A stretch of 64,000 nt of DNA from Cliona cf. orientalis (taxonomy: Eukaryota; Porifera; Demospongiae; Clionaida; Clionaidae). Within the stretch, counting starts at the first letter, position 1. Each line of letters starts with the position of its first letter. Of the stretch, positions 33,374-44,450 are shown piece after piece. Position numbers and translations under genes: made by a program. The notes beneath the pieces are model-generated. The model made no database searches and was not told where the DNA came from. It was given only the letters and a program-made list of their open reading frames with translations. Location of the stretch: assembly GCA_963930775.1 (NCBI GenBank), contig OZ005689.1:26224058-26288057 (forward strand), read 5' to 3'.

Positions 33374-34540
33374 ATGGCCACAGCTCCCGAAGCTACTGGA
33401 TGGGAGTTACCAATAACCGAGCAACCCGGATCGCTCGATGCTATCCTGCAGAGCCTAGGGCTCGACCAACTCAACCCTCCAACCCCCACTGGAGGTAGCG
33501 CAGAAAACGTGGAGCTCAGGGGGCTCACACCATCTATCGAAGCGTTGGCCCAAGATGTGGCAAACAAGTTTGGGACTCTTGATGAGAGGTTGAATGCCTT
33601 GAGAATTGTCCACTGGCACCACAGGTGCAAAATAGCCACAGGGCAATCTCATTTAGCACCTCCACACCCGCGCCAGAGGCGCGAAGACCCAGCTTCTTGC
33701 AGAAGCCTGGTGAGCCATCGAGCTGCCAAACCAATGACCCGGAGCGGCTACCATGGTCAGAGAGACCCTTGGACGAGGTACCAGATTACGAACAAATGCT
33801 CACCTGGCATGACGAGGATGATGATGCCTCATCAGCTAACTCAAAGCTGTTTGCTGATCAGAAGCAACAGACAAGCTTCTGCAGGACTCCTTCAAAAAGG
33901 CAGTCCCCAACACCACTAGAAAGCAGTGGAGGGAGCGCTACGGTGATCCTAAGTGCCCTAAGACATGAGTGCCTAAGCTGGATAAGATTGTGAAAGATAG
34001 ACTTCACCAAGAGACAGCTAATCTGGATTGAGTCCTGGCCAGGATCCAGGCTTTGACTCTGGATGCCGTTGGCCCGTTGACCACTATCGTTGAACAAGCT
34101 GAAGCTAACATGCTCACGATGGAGGGAGCACTTGCCGCGGCCAGGATAGCCATGAAGTTCATTGGCAATGCTTCAGTGCAAATCTCCCAGGAAAGGAGGA
34201 AGAAGGCTATCATGGACATGAATCCTAAGCTAGTCGATATGGCTGAGTCAGATACCATATTTGAAGATGCAGCCCCTAACCTGTTTGACGATAAATTTGC
34301 CAAAGAGGCCAAGGACCGTGAAGACCAGCTCCGGTGCTTGGATCGAGCCTCGGGTCGAGGCAGAAACAACCAACATTTTCGATATGGCCGCCCTCTGGCC
34401 ACCTGCTGAGGGGGGCGGCAACTTTGCCTCCCGCAGGGGAGGCTTCAGAGGAAGGGGACACTTCCAACCATACAACCAATTCCAAAAACCCAAAGGAAAA
34501 GAAAACTACCACCAGAAAAGGTCCGGAGGAGCCCAGTGAA
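33374..34540 (+). pseudogene. DIRS-like gag remnant
   Basis: Starts MATAPEATGWELPITEQPGS and continues with frame changes near 33620, 33990 and 34400. The central part (LTTIVEQAEANMLTMEGALA, ARIAMKFIGNASVQISQERR, AESDTIFEDAAPNLFDDKFA) follows the pattern of the capsid-like protein of DIRS-type tyrosine-recombinase retrotransposons, and an RG/FRGRG-rich tail follows near 34420-34480. No reverse transcriptase or recombinase is found next to it, so only a fragment remains. Class assignment is by pattern memory and moderately sure. Confidence 0.6.
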
Positions 34541-35138
34541 GAAGCAGAAACTACAAGAGGATCTAGATCAGACAGCTGAACAAACTAAACTGTCAGTGAC
34601 TGACCACATTTTTGTGTCCATTAGTATATCCCATATTAAATAATATCACTTCATATACTGTTCGGCATTTAACACAGCTCGGAGTAGCTAATATAGCTGT
34701 ACAGACAGCAGATAAATCTAGTCAGTTTGCTAGTAGGCTTACCCTGTTCACAGAAAATTGGAAAAAATATGCACAGACTGGTGGGTCCTAGATGCAATTC
34801 AAGGCTAGATGCAATTCAAGGGTACCAGATAGAGTGGTCGGAGCAACCACATCAGCATTATGTCCCAACCATCTAGAAACTGCTTTTCACCTCGATCTTC
34901 TGTAGTTATAATTATGTGAAATGGGCGTAATTTCTAGCACAGAGGTGACTCACTATCACCTTTCAATGGCACCACTCAGCTGAAATCTGATTGGTTCTTC
35001 CAGTGGATCACTTCAGGCTAACACCAAGGATCACTTTTGAGTAACACCTTGGGTTATGGCGGGACCAATCTGCTTCCTGCTTCTCCATAAATGCTGGCTA
35101 ATTTCAAGTTTGTGAAAGGAAGATTCTGGATCAAGACG
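34541..35138. other. Spacer before pogo gene
   Basis: No gene recognised. A short tandem duplication of AGATGCAATTCAAGG occurs near 34791-34820. The pogo element's left end should be here but was not identified. Confidence 0.45.
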
Positions 35139-36016
35139 ATGGAGCAGTTATCAATCAAGCAGTTTACCCAGTCAGCACAGCCATTTGCCCCATTTAAGGG
35201 CCCTCTAAGGACTCTACAGCCTATGGATCGAGTACCAAAAGTAAAAAGGTCTGCAGGTAGACCATGAAAGCGACCTCGTGAGGATCCCGAGACTCAAGTT
35301 CCATCACCCCAGACTGAAAGTGACGAAGCTTCCCTTCCAGGCACCAGCAAGAATTCAAAGCCTACTAAAAGAGTCAGAGCTGCCTATACCGTTGCAAGTG
35401 GTGAAGTATGCCGAGGAGCACAGTGTTTATCAGGCAAGCAAACATTTCAACATCAGTCTAGGAACAATAGGCCCTTGGATGAAGATAGACTTTTCCAAAG
35501 AGAACACTGTAGGTAGGGTAGTATTCAGAGTTGCTGGAAGTGGAAGAAAGCTGAGTTATCCAATGGAGGAGGAAGAGTTGGTAGCATGGGTCCTAGAACA
35601 ACGAGATCTACATCTAGCAGTCTCTATACAGCACGTCATCGACCAAGCCAGGCTGACCATTCAGCCTTCTACTCCATCTTTTCAAGGAACCAGAGGCTGG
35701 GTTCAGAAAGTTATGAGACGAAACAACCTCTTTGCGAGCTAAGACATCCATCGCACAGAAGCTACCTGCTGCCCTCGAGAAGATGGCAACTTTCATCCGG
35801 TCTGTTCGAGATATCCGGAAAGAATTAAAGTATCCAGACAGCGTGATAGTCAACATGGATGAAACCCCCATGTACTTTGACATGACTACCAACAAGACAA
35901 TCAACCAGAAAGGTCCAAAAACTGTCTCTATTAGATCCACTGGTACTGAGAAGCGACGGCTAACAGTTATCCTGGCTGCAACTGGAAATGGACAAATGCT
36001 GTCTCCAATGATCATT
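35139..36016 (+). pseudogene. pogo-type transposase, N-terminal half
   Basis: Begins MEQLSIKQFTQSAQPFAPFK; an in-frame TGA near 35264 and shifts near 35380 and 35740 follow. A CENP-B-like helix-turn-helix is visible (VKYAEEHSVYQASKHFNISL). The DDE_1 core starts with VIVNMDETPMYFDM, holding the first catalytic Asp, and continues to TVILAATGNGQMLSPMII, where the TTAA-target element interrupts it. The family carries out cut-and-paste transposition at TA sites. Confidence 0.85.
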
Positions 36017-36714
36017 TTAAACTGATTATACGTGGAATGTTGAAGATGTCATTACCCGTAACCGCTAAATTAAATTATGTAAAAATAGTGTACTAGCTAT
36101 TATTAGTCTTTGTACAGCGTCTTAGAACGGTTGTCATAGCTATGGACGCTTTATTCACACGAAGGAGTCATTGTACAACCTTCGTAGTTAGTTACTTTAG
36201 CTTCGTATGTACATATAGTACGCTATTTCTGAACAAAAAAGCTTAAAAACTTACTTACCTCCAAACGGTCGCCGTCTCAAGTCCATCCGTGGTTAGTAGA
36301 ACTCTTCATCTCACTTCGTCTACACAGTAAGGTAGATATAGACCTAGTCTAACTATGCTTAGCGATATGTCTGTACTGCACGTACTGTTGCAGAAAACAA
36401 ACCTACTTCAACGCTTAGGTCGATCGTGGCCATGTCGATCTTGATAAGTACCCTCGTTAGTACTTCCTTTCTGAAAGTCAACGAGTGACATTGAAGCCAC
36501 ACTGGAGTAAGGTATTTCCTGTACTAACCTCAGGATGCCAAGCCCAAACTAATCTACTATGGAATGATGGGCGCGGCTATAGCACAGCAATAATGGCGCT
36601 TGCACCTTACAGGAAATTTGGGGAATCTTGCAACTTGCGTTAACCCGTACGGGTGACGATCTTGCGCATGCGCATTCCAAACTGGCCGGAGCGAGTTTCA
36701 AACTTGACTTTGCT

Positions 36715-38509
36715 ATGTCGATCAATCCAAGGAGAACGAGCGCTTACAGCGAAGATCTTTGATGGCGGATGGTTTGGAAAAGGAGGGACTGGGGTTATCC
36801 AACAATGATATCGCCAGTATTTTGGGAGTGGACCCTTCCACCGTCAGTCGAGTGGTTTCGTTGTTTAAAGCATAGATATTATAGACTACGTAAACGGGAT
36901 TGGAAACTGCTCACGTGAGCTATAGAACGTGTACGCGCACTCCGTGTTATGGTTTGCATTCTTGGATAGACCCGTTGCTATGACAATTTGAGCAAAAAAT
37001 GGCCGAAAATGGCGACCGCAGTGCACTTATCGACTAATAGCAGCGAAATGACAGTAGTTTTGAACTTCAACAAAGCTTATCCCAGTGAAGGAGTCCCTAC
37101 TCTAAACGTGGCCAGCAAGTTCGAGTTTCCGAAGTCTCTCTGGTCTACGCTACAGTCCTACAAAGTCCAAGAACCAATGAACCAATAATGGCTGATCAAG
37201 AACTGTTGAAAACCGTTTATTTCAGTGTATCGGTGCAGTGGCTTTGCCCTTTCCACCATCTTGGGATGCGCTGTCTTACTTGTGACCGTTTTGACACTTG
37301 ATGCGCTGTCTTCTGTGAGTGAGCAGGCCGTGAAAAGGCCCAAAAATCGGCCATTTTTGCTTCTTGGACTTTGTAGGACTGTAGCGTAGACCAGAGAGAC
37401 TTCGGAAACTCGAACTTGCTGGCCACGTTTAGAGTAGGGACTCCTTCACTGGGATAAGCTTTGTTGAAGTTCAAAACTACTGTCATTTCGCTGCTATTAG
37501 TCGATAAGTGCACTGCGGTCGCCATTTTCGGCCATTTTTTGCTCAAATTGTCATAGCAACGGGTCTATCCAAGAATGCAAACCATAACACGGAGTGCGCG
37601 TACACGTTCTATAGCTCACGTGAGCAGTTTCCAATCCCGTTTACGTAGTCTATAATATCTATGTTTAAAGCAACTGGAAGTGTGCAGAAAAGGCCTTATC
37701 CTAAAGATGCCAGACCAGGCAAAAAGCTCACCAAAACAGTAGAGCTTACAATTCTTCATACTGTACTTCGACGCCTTGGTATCTGTTTGCGTGAGCTTCG
37801 GATGCAAGTGTTTATACTTACTGGAGTAGGTGTCAGTGTTTCCAGCCTCTGCACTTTCCTTCATGGTTCAAATTTTACCCACCAAAGGATGCAACTTATA
37901 CCTCAACAGCGTGAAAAACAGCTGCGTGACATGTTCACAATTGATGTATCCTTGTACAAGTCTTACCAGTTAATCTTTGTAGATGAGACTGGAACCGACT
38001 GTCGAGATGCCATAAGAAAGTACGGCTATGATTTGCGGGAAAGGCCCCCTAGATCATACAAATTCCTGATACGAGGAGAGAGAATCAATGCAGTCACCAC
38101 CATGAACCAAGAAGGAATTTTAGCATTGAGGACAGTCCGAGGGAGTGTGAATGGTGATGACTTTCTCGAATTTATTCAAAGAGATTTACTCCCGACACTA
38201 ATGCCGTTTGATGGTCAAAACCCCAACAGCATAGTGATATTGGACAATTGTTCAATTCATCATGTGTCACATGTTGCATCTATGATTACCCAGGTTGGTG
38301 CACTAGTCCATTTTCTACCGCCTTATTCATCCAACTTGAACCCTATTGAGGAATGCTTTTCAAAGGTCAAGTCACTACTTAAGAACATGGAAACAACCCT
38401 TCATGATGATCTAGAGTCCCACATTCTGGCTGCATTCTCATGCATCACACCAGACGATTGCAAAGGATGGATTTCAGACAGTACAATATACAATATTAAC
38501 AATAATTAA
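36715..38509 (+). pseudogene. IS630-like DD34E transposase split by foldback element
   Basis: ATG at 36715 begins MSINPRRTSAYSEDL; a TGA and a frameshift follow within 60 bp. The helix-turn-helix (NNDIASILGVDPSTVSRVVS) is cut at 36870 and resumes at 37671. From 37661 an unbroken 282-codon frame runs to the stop at 38507. Catalytic residues: IFVDETGTDCRD, IVILDNCSIHHVS and SNLNPIEECFSKVK, with 34 residues between the second Asp and the Glu. It is related to the transposases at 30019-30987 and 48456-49205. Confidence 0.9.
36871..37663. mobile_element. Foldback element with about 300-bp inverted arms
   Basis: Left arm 36871 to about 37171 and right arm about 37374 to 37663 are near-perfect reverse copies, ending CATAGATATTATAGACTACG. 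The flanks carry TTTAAAG on both sides (36864-36870 and 37664-37670), a 7-bp duplication that becomes 8-9 bp if the terminal bases are assigned differently. Both arms encode the same peptide start, MSKKWPKMATAVHLSTNSSE, on opposite strands. Long inverted arms and a 7-9 bp target suggest a MULE-like non-autonomous element, not proved. Confidence 0.88.
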
Positions 38510-38561
38510 ATGTATACTGTTCATCACATCACAAATTATTATTGACTTGTTGAGCATAGTT

Positions 38562-39649
38562 TCAGTTCAATTTACGCGGAGAGTCCAAAATATTCCTTAT
38601 TTGCTCGAGAAATTCTGTTTCAGAGAGAATATTATCCTCAAAGAGTTGCTGAAGGAAACGCAATTGTTGGAAGTTCTTCATTCGTAACTCAATACTTTTC
38701 CCTGGGGACATGACAACTGATGGTGGATTGAGATTGAGTGGTGCTTGTTGACTTTGCTCAGGTTGCTGAGCAGTTGAAGTAAGGGGGCTAAAAGCCTAGG
38801 TAATAGCAACAGCAGCACTTGTAATTGATTTCTGCTAGACAGTCTCTCTTTGGCCGTTTAGGTGGAGGTCCAAACATGGGCAATGGAGGTGGGGTTTCAA
38901 AACTCATGAGTACCACGCCACAGTGAAGTATTCGTGCCCATAACCTTCGCTGAGGGACACTGTGTCACCCATGCTTATTCGTGTTTTATAGTGTTTATCC
39001 TCATCTTTTTCGTCAAGTTTCGACGATGTACCATCATCTCTCTTCTTATGCCTACCATGGCCATCAGATGTCTTGTCATCATGTGTATGTATGTATGTAC
39101 TTCAGCATAACACCACAGCGAGATTTTGTCCGTCTTCAATCCCGAATACATCTGCCCCAAATCCTCAGCTGTTACTAGCCAGCATTTACTGGTGCGCTTT
39201 TCATAATAACAGACATCAAACTGGGTACATCATCTTTAAATTCCTCCATCAAATGAACTTTTATGTCGGTCACAGATCGAAACTCTCCGTCAAAATGAAG
39301 TTGTCTTGTTATTGCCTTTTTGCCTCTCTTGGGGCTGTTTAGAATTGTGACTTTGTACCTGTACGTCCTCGGCCTCGGCACGGTATTGGCCCCCGAGAGA
39401 GAGAGAGATGGGAGGTGACGGCAAATTTACAGCAAGCAACTCGGTCTGACACTATTTCTAATAAGTGCTCATCATAGCCGCTGAGCAACATGCAACTCAA
39501 CTTGATTCCTCTTCTTGTATAGCAGGAACATGGACGGTCGTAACAAGTGTTTGAAGAGATGAGTTGGCTTGCTTATTTCCTCCATTGTTAATCACAGTAG
39601 CAAAGACACCACGCGGGACCATGCCATCCGCCATTTGGCCAATATTCAT
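38562..39649 (-). pseudogene. Accessory gene of two-gene element, copy 2
   Basis: ATG at 39649 starts MNIGQMADGMVPRGVFATVI; stops and frameshifts interrupt it. The domain with TYRYKVTILNSPKRGKKA (39175-39381) matches the place of the beta-grasp-like domain of the 28773-29912 protein. The C-terminus near 38562-38720 reads SPGKSIELRMKNFQQLRFLQ then QLFEDNILSETEFLEQI, equivalent to SPGRKIDLQEKLLKQ and MFERGAITADQFELRR in copy 1. This is the SHOCT-like part. It faces the copy 2 transposase, with 52 bp between their stop codons. Confidence 0.75.
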
Positions 39650-39766
39650 TCGCATGCGTAAATGTGAGTGGCAGCTGAGTTTGCAAGATTCCCCATATTT
39701 CCTGTAAGGCGTCTCTCGCGCTTAATGACATGCACGCGCATGCGCCTCTTGCGTATAATCGGTTAA

Positions 39767-40447
39767 GGGCAAAAGGGCTCTTAAAAACATCTCTGTGCCT
39801 AGGTAAGTCTAACTAAAGTGCATTTAGTACTCATTCATCTATGTGGCATCATATTTACTTACAGTGGATGGATTGCCTGTGTTCAGCAAAAGGGGTGGAT
39901 GGATGGCACCCTCATGATGCGATGGATCAACGAAATCTATCTAAAGTACACTGGAAGCAAGAAATCACTGTTGGTGATGGACACTTTCAGTGCACATTGC
40001 TCCGATGAGATCATCAGCTTGCCTTAAAAGCATCACTCAAGAGTCGCCCTCATCCCTGGAGGTTGTACATCCAAGCTACAGCCTCTAGATGTCTCACTAA
40101 ACAAGCCTTTTATGCAGGTGTGCAGGCAGGAGTTTGAGACTTACTGCCGTTCCCAAATTGCTATGTCTAGCTCAGCTTATCGTCTCAAGACTGCCTCCAA
40201 GCAAGAGATCTGCCAGTGGGTGGTAAAAGCCCAGAAATACCTCTCAGCTCACCCTGAAATGATCACAATGTCATTCAAAGTCACTGGGATTTCCTTAGCT
40301 CTGGATGGATCTGAAGATCACCTGTTCAGAAGTAAGGATATCCTTCAGCAAGCAGACCAACCAGAGGATGAAGAGGAAGATGAAGATGAAGATGATCCTT
40401 TTAGCTCAGAGTGTGACAGTGAAGGCAACAGCGAGGACGAGGACTGA
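39767..40447 (+). pseudogene. pogo-type transposase, C-terminal half
   Basis: Picks up immediately after the TTAA element with a segment typical of pogo proteins, then a possible intron (CTAG|GTAAGT near 39801 to TTACAG near 39862). WIACVQQKGWMDGTLMMRWI, LLVMDTFSAHCSDEI (second catalytic Asp) and SKLQPLDVSLNKPFM (third Asp, making DDD) follow; a TAA breaks it at 40024. The tail is highly acidic (DEEEDEDEDDPFSSECDSE), usual for the family. Confidence 0.85.
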
Positions 40448-40975
40448 CTTGGTGCTAAGCCCCGTTTACACATACTAATCTGGATTAGTTTGATCTAGAT
40501 TGGAATCCGGATTAAAGCTGTCCACACGCATACCTCTAGCGCAACCACGAAACCACATTGTGTATAAATACGTAAGTGGATTACAAAATGGATTAACCCT
40601 TGACCTATACCACGCTATGGTGCTCTGTATTTGGAATAAGAAGGCAAAGAAGCGAGGAAGACGAAAGCAAAGAGCTCCCTTGAAGCAAGACAAGGTCTAA
40701 AGGTAAGATCGGGGTATAAAACTGTAACTGTAGGTTGTGAGCATGCGCACTGGTGTGCAGATTGCCTAGTAACCACTTGAAATTTGTATAAACGAGTTGG
40801 TATGATGGATAAGGTTGCCGTTGTTGCTGCTGTGAGGGCCTGTTTGTAGCGAGGAGGCAGCGAGAGGTTGAGCGAATGAGGTGGAGGAGACAGCGTATGA
40901 GACGATACCGAGCTTTTGCTAAGTGGCAGGCTCGGCAGCACTTAGTGTTTATGATGATGTTGGCAGGGATTTCAT

Positions 40976-41929
40976 TTGGTCTGCATGGACATGGAGCAAC
41001 TGTGGTGTAAAGAAAGGACCTCACATTGGTGGGAGCATATAGTGAGCTGTTTTACTCCCCAAGACGGGCTGCAAAACTTTCGTATGTCAAAAGATACCTT
41101 TGCGTATCTCTGTGACCAACTGCGTTCATCGATTACCAAGAGTGATACTATTATGAGGAAGGCAATTTCAACAGAACGGCGAGTGGCCATAACTTTGTGG
41201 TTTTTATCCACTGGTTCTGACTATAGAACGATTGGGCATCTCTTCGGTGTGTCCAAGTCGGCTCTCTGTATAGTGACAAAGGAAGTGTGTACTGCTATTG
41301 TTGAGTGTCTTCTACCAAAGTACATCAAGATACCTGTAGGTGCGGCTCTACAAGAGAATGTTGAAGCTTTTAAAATGGAACTCCGTTTTCCCCAGTGTGT
41401 TGGAGCTGTGGATGGGACTCATATTCCAATAATTTCTCCCCAAGAATGCCCTGCAGATTATTATAACAGAAAGGGGTGGCGTTCCATCATCCTTCAAGGG
41501 ACTGTTGATCATGCCAGTCAATTTATTGACATATATGTTGGGTGGCCGGGTCGAGTGCACGACGCATGTGTATTTTCAAATTCTAGTCTGTACCACAGAG
41601 GGCAGAGTAGCATTCTATTTCCTGATCTGAAGGAATCAATCTCTGGTAGAGATATTCCATTGGTCCTCATTGGTGATCCAGCGTATCCACTACTAAAATG
41701 GCTAATGAAAGCTTTCCCTGATAATGGACGACTATCTTGTGAACAAAAAGTATTTAATTATCGTCTAAGTAGGGCTCGAGTAGTGGTGGAGCAGTTACGG
41801 TCGACTGAAGGGAAGGTGGAGATGCTTGCTGAAAATTTAGATCTTGATGTGAGGGATGTGTCTGAACTGGTGGCTGCATGTTGTGTATTGCATAACATAT
41901 GTAACATATGTGAAGTACATGGTATGTGA
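40976..41929 (+). CDS. Harbinger transposase (HARBI1-like nuclease)
   Basis: An intact 317-codon frame. DDE_4 nuclease: CVGAVDGTHIPIISP holds the first Asp, PLVLIGDPAYPLLKWLMKAF the second, and the SRARVVVEQLRS segment the Glu, at the expected positions. A helix-turn-helix lies near residues 70-110 (ERRVAITLWFLSTGSDYRTI, then FGVSKSALC). The C-terminal VSELVAACCVLHNICN is the usual ending. Length is close to that of HARBI1-type proteins (about 350), so the start may lie slightly upstream or in a small exon. The Glu context lacks the usual FGRLK sequence. Confidence 0.92.
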   Translation: MVCMDMEQLWCKERTSHWWEHIVSCFTPQDGLQNFRMSKDTFAYLCDQLRSSITKSDTIMRKAISTERRVAITLWFLSTGSDYRTIGHLFGVSKSALCIVTKEVCTAIVECLLPKYIKIPVGAALQENVEAFKMELRFPQCVGAVDGTHIPIISPQECPADYYNRKGWRSIILQGTVDHASQFIDIYVGWPGRVHDACVFSNSSLYHRGQSSILFPDLKESISGRDIPLVLIGDPAYPLLKWLMKAFPDNGRLSCEQKVFNYRLSRARVVVEQLRSTEGKVEMLAENLDLDVRDVSELVAACCVLHNICNICEVHGM

Positions 41930-42187
41930 AGTACATGGTGATGCAGTTGATGACGATTGGTTGAATGGAGTGGACAGCCAGGAGTTTGAGAGCACTTCAA
42001 GTTGCAATAGCACCAGTGATCCCGTACAAAGTGCAACAGATACTCGAAACGCCTTTATGGCCCACTTTAGCCAGTAGACTACACTGTAGCTACATGTATG
42101 CTATAATATCAGCAGCTGCTGCTATAATAATGTTATACATACATGTGCTTGGTTAATACATTATAAATGTTTATGGGGTTCTTTCTG

Positions 42188-43176
42188 TTAGTATCGAGGA
42201 TTATACGTGTCATCAAACTCGTATGATCTACCATAGGTCTGATTGCCTCGGTGGAACATGTGTCCCAATAGCTCCATCATTCTGAGCTCATGCTCCTGGT
42301 TTTCGAGCCTTCGTTTCTCCTCAAATTCCATCTCCTGCCACCTTTCTTCCTCCTGCTTTGTATGCCGCTCCTCTGCTTCCATTTGATACTTTAAAAATGT
42401 ATCCATGGCTCTCTCCAGTCCCTTTTCAGCTCTGGTCTTCTCAATTTTTGCCTTCTTGCTAGGCACGCTTACAGCTGAAATTGATATGTGTACATTGAGA
42501 GAGGGTGGGAGTAAAGAGAGAGTAGTATGTATTATTTTGTGTGTGTGTGTGTGGGGGGGGGGGGGGGTGGGGGGATATAAAAATTAATCAATATTTAAAA
42601 TTTCCACTATAACATACATGCTTGTTCCCCAGGTCGCTTTTGCTGGGTGGTCCTTCAGACTCTGGAATCAAAGTACTATCTATAGGTGACTCGGTTTGAA
42701 CATCATCTCCCTCTGTGGGTAATCTCAGTAAGTGAGACATTAAAACTAAAATATACTTTACTTACCAGTTATTTGTGTTTCCTCAGTGCTGTCTTCCACT
42801 GTGCTACTACCAGTTCCCTTGTTGAGAAGTGCTGCTGGAACAGAAGCTGGTCTATGGCCTAGGATACTATCTAATTAGCTCTTTAAAGAATTTGCATGTC
42901 TTTCTGCCTCTCCCTGTCTCTCCATTGTGGTCTTTCACTTGTCTATTCCTTTTTTAAATTGTGTATTTTTGTTTTACACTGCTCCCACTCTCGATTGTAC
43001 CCTTGCTCTTGCAATTTCCTGGAGATGTCTTGGTAAACTACTTTATTTCTAACAGCACCATCCAGCTCTTCCTGCACATTTGCCTCTCCCCAGATAGCTA
43101 TCAGGGCTCTCATTTCCTCATCAGACCACAGGGAGCCACGGGAGCTTGTTGAGGTTGACACAGTGGTTAAACTCAT
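42188..43176 (-). pseudogene. Harbinger Myb/SANT-like DNA-binding protein
   Basis: Exon 1 (43176 to about 42943) encodes a trihelix Myb/SANT domain: LWSDEEMRALIAIWGEANVQ, then GAVRNKVVYQDISRKLQ and QCKTKIHNLKKE. A one- or two-base loss introduces a TAG near 42945, and a further indel follows near 42880, so the copy is damaged. A later exon (42188-42466) codes for a long charged coiled coil (RHTKQEEERWQEMEFEEKRR) ending YNPRY. Harbinger Myb proteins bind the element ends and bring the nuclease into the nucleus. Confidence 0.82.
42538..42574. repeat. TG and poly-G simple repeat
   Basis: GTGTGTGTGT followed by a run of G with one T interruption, in the intron of the Myb gene. Confidence 0.9.
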
Positions 43177-43639
43177 GGTAGTAGCACTATCACAACTATC
43201 TTAATCCACTTACGATCCGAGTCAGCTGTTTACACACACGCGCTTGGCGCCTAATCTGGATTCAATCCAGGTTCAACCCACATCCTGATGTGGGTTACGT
43301 AATCTGGATTCCAGTCTGAGTTAAGCGCGTCCACACGTATACAGATTAGATTAATCCAGATCCCAATCCAAGTTAAACGCTGTGTGTAAACGGGGCTCTA
43401 GTTAGCTGTGTACTGTACTGTGTATTCCTATTCTGCAGTCATGCACTTGTTATAAATTTACCCAAGAACCCACCTTTGTTTTGATAAAACACTCTCTGGT
43501 TTGGCCACCTGTCTGCCCAAACTACAAGCTGGTTTAGACAAGCACGCTTCCTGGTAGTGTGACATATTCCGTTAGATTGGATTCACCAGAAAATAATTTC
43601 AAGTCCCGCCTTACATTAGATTAGATTAGATTCATAAAA

Positions 43640-44147
43640 ATTCCAATAACTGAATTTCTTACGTTAAATTGGATCATGCGTTGTATTCGATTAACTACGG
43701 TAGCACCTATCCAAAACAGAGGAATATTGGTCAGGGGAAGTTGCATGCAAAGCAGTAACACCGGCAACATGAAGTTGATGGACCTGAAAAGCCACAATGG
43801 TTGATATATAAATTGATATATTTTCATTGAAATTCTAACCTGCTGCCCAATCAAGCCGATCAATGGGCTTATGATAATGCCCACTGCAGAGCTACCAGAT
43901 GCTAAGGGTACCAGGTACATACAGAGACTCTTCCCTGAACCAGTTGCCATCCTAACAAGAACATCCTTCTTGTGGAGTTCTGGTAGTACAGCATCAAGCT
44001 GACCAGGTCGAAATGATGCATACTTAAAATACTTTTCCAGAGCAAACTGACTTTCTCCTGAGCACCACACTGCACACAAATCTGATCAGAGCTTGTACCC
44101 CATGGGCACTCTTCAATGTTGCAAACAAACTCCAGCTGATTGCTCAT
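43640..44147 (-). pseudogene. RecQ-like helicase N-terminal fragment, two exons
   Basis: Exon 1 (to 43840) encodes YFKYASFRPGQLDAVLPELH (RecQ Q-motif region), VRMATGSGKSLCMYLVP (Walker A) and GIIISPLIGLIGQQ (motif Ia). It ends CAGCAG|GTTAGA; a 56-bp intron follows to TTTTCAG, and exon 2 (43783-43707) continues in frame with VHQLHVAGVTALHATSPDQY, ending GATAG|GTGCTA. A frameshift or a further small intron occurs within exon 1 near 44050 (between the Cys-rich start and the helicase). The remaining helicase motifs are missing, so only a fragment is present. RecQ-like genes occur as cargo in several transposons; which element brought this one is unknown. Confidence 0.75.
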
Positions 44148-44450
44148 TTTGAATTCAAAACGTTGGCAGGCCCGTCAAAAAAAGTCAACCATGTGATGAA
44201 ACAAGGACTCAGAAATTTTAGCTCGTGTGGCAGCCTTATTTATTTTTATCATACATATAAAACTACTCCATTACAGTGTATGCTATTCATAACAGGACAC
44301 CATTCTTTTTTACCCTTCATATCTTACACAACAAACAGTACACTCACTAGATATGCTAGACTCACAAGAGGCAGGCCGTCGAGATTGACGCGAGTCAACT
44401 CTCTCTACCTCAGTCATTTTACATTATCCTCTTCTTGCGCTTCCTTTTAG

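Larger units (their letters stand above)
36610..39704. mobile_element. Two-gene IS630-like transposon, copy 2
   Basis: Ends CAGGAAATTTGGGGAATCTT and, reversed, CAGGAAATATGGGGAATCTT, continuing GCAA in both, with TA at 36608-36609 and 39705-39706. It carries a transposase on the plus strand and an accessory gene on the minus strand, facing each other, as in copy 1. A 793-bp foldback element has inserted in the transposase. Without that, the element is about 2.3 kb. Confidence 0.88.
36021..39762. mobile_element. TTAA-target DNA element hosting nested insertions
   Basis: Flanked by TTAA on both sides and ending in short inverted repeats (CTGATTATACG and, reversed, CCGATTATACG). Its own sequence is 36021-36607 and 39707-39762, about 640 bp, non-coding; the rest is the later two-gene IS630-like element. 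TTAA targets are used by piggyBac and Kolobok elements, so this is probably a non-autonomous relative of one of those. Confidence 0.65.
35139..40447 (+). mobile_element. pogo/Tigger-type transposon, split by nested insertions
   Basis: N-terminal half (35139-36016) and C-terminal half (39767-40447) of one DDE_1 transposase flank a 3.75-kb insertion with TTAA at both edges (36017-36020 and 39763-39766). A Harbinger element landed 10 bp after the stop codon. Terminal repeats were not located. Confidence 0.8.
40458..43397 (+). mobile_element. PIF/Harbinger transposon, 2940 bp, two genes
   Basis: Ends AGCCCCGTTTACACA at both sides in inverted orientation, flanked by CTA (40455-40457 and 43398-43400), a 3-bp target duplication typical of PIF/Harbinger. 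Subterminal regions contain many copies of AATCTGGATT/AATCCAGATT in both orientations. It holds a HARBI1-like nuclease (plus) and a Myb/SANT protein (minus), the standard gene pair of the superfamily, facing each other. The nuclease is open, the Myb gene is damaged. Confidence 0.95.

Noticed and set aside
36610-39704. Longer terminal repeats starting CCTTACAGG for copy 2
   Set aside because: The three extra matching bases can be chance; the TA duplication seen in copy 1 supports starting at CAGG.
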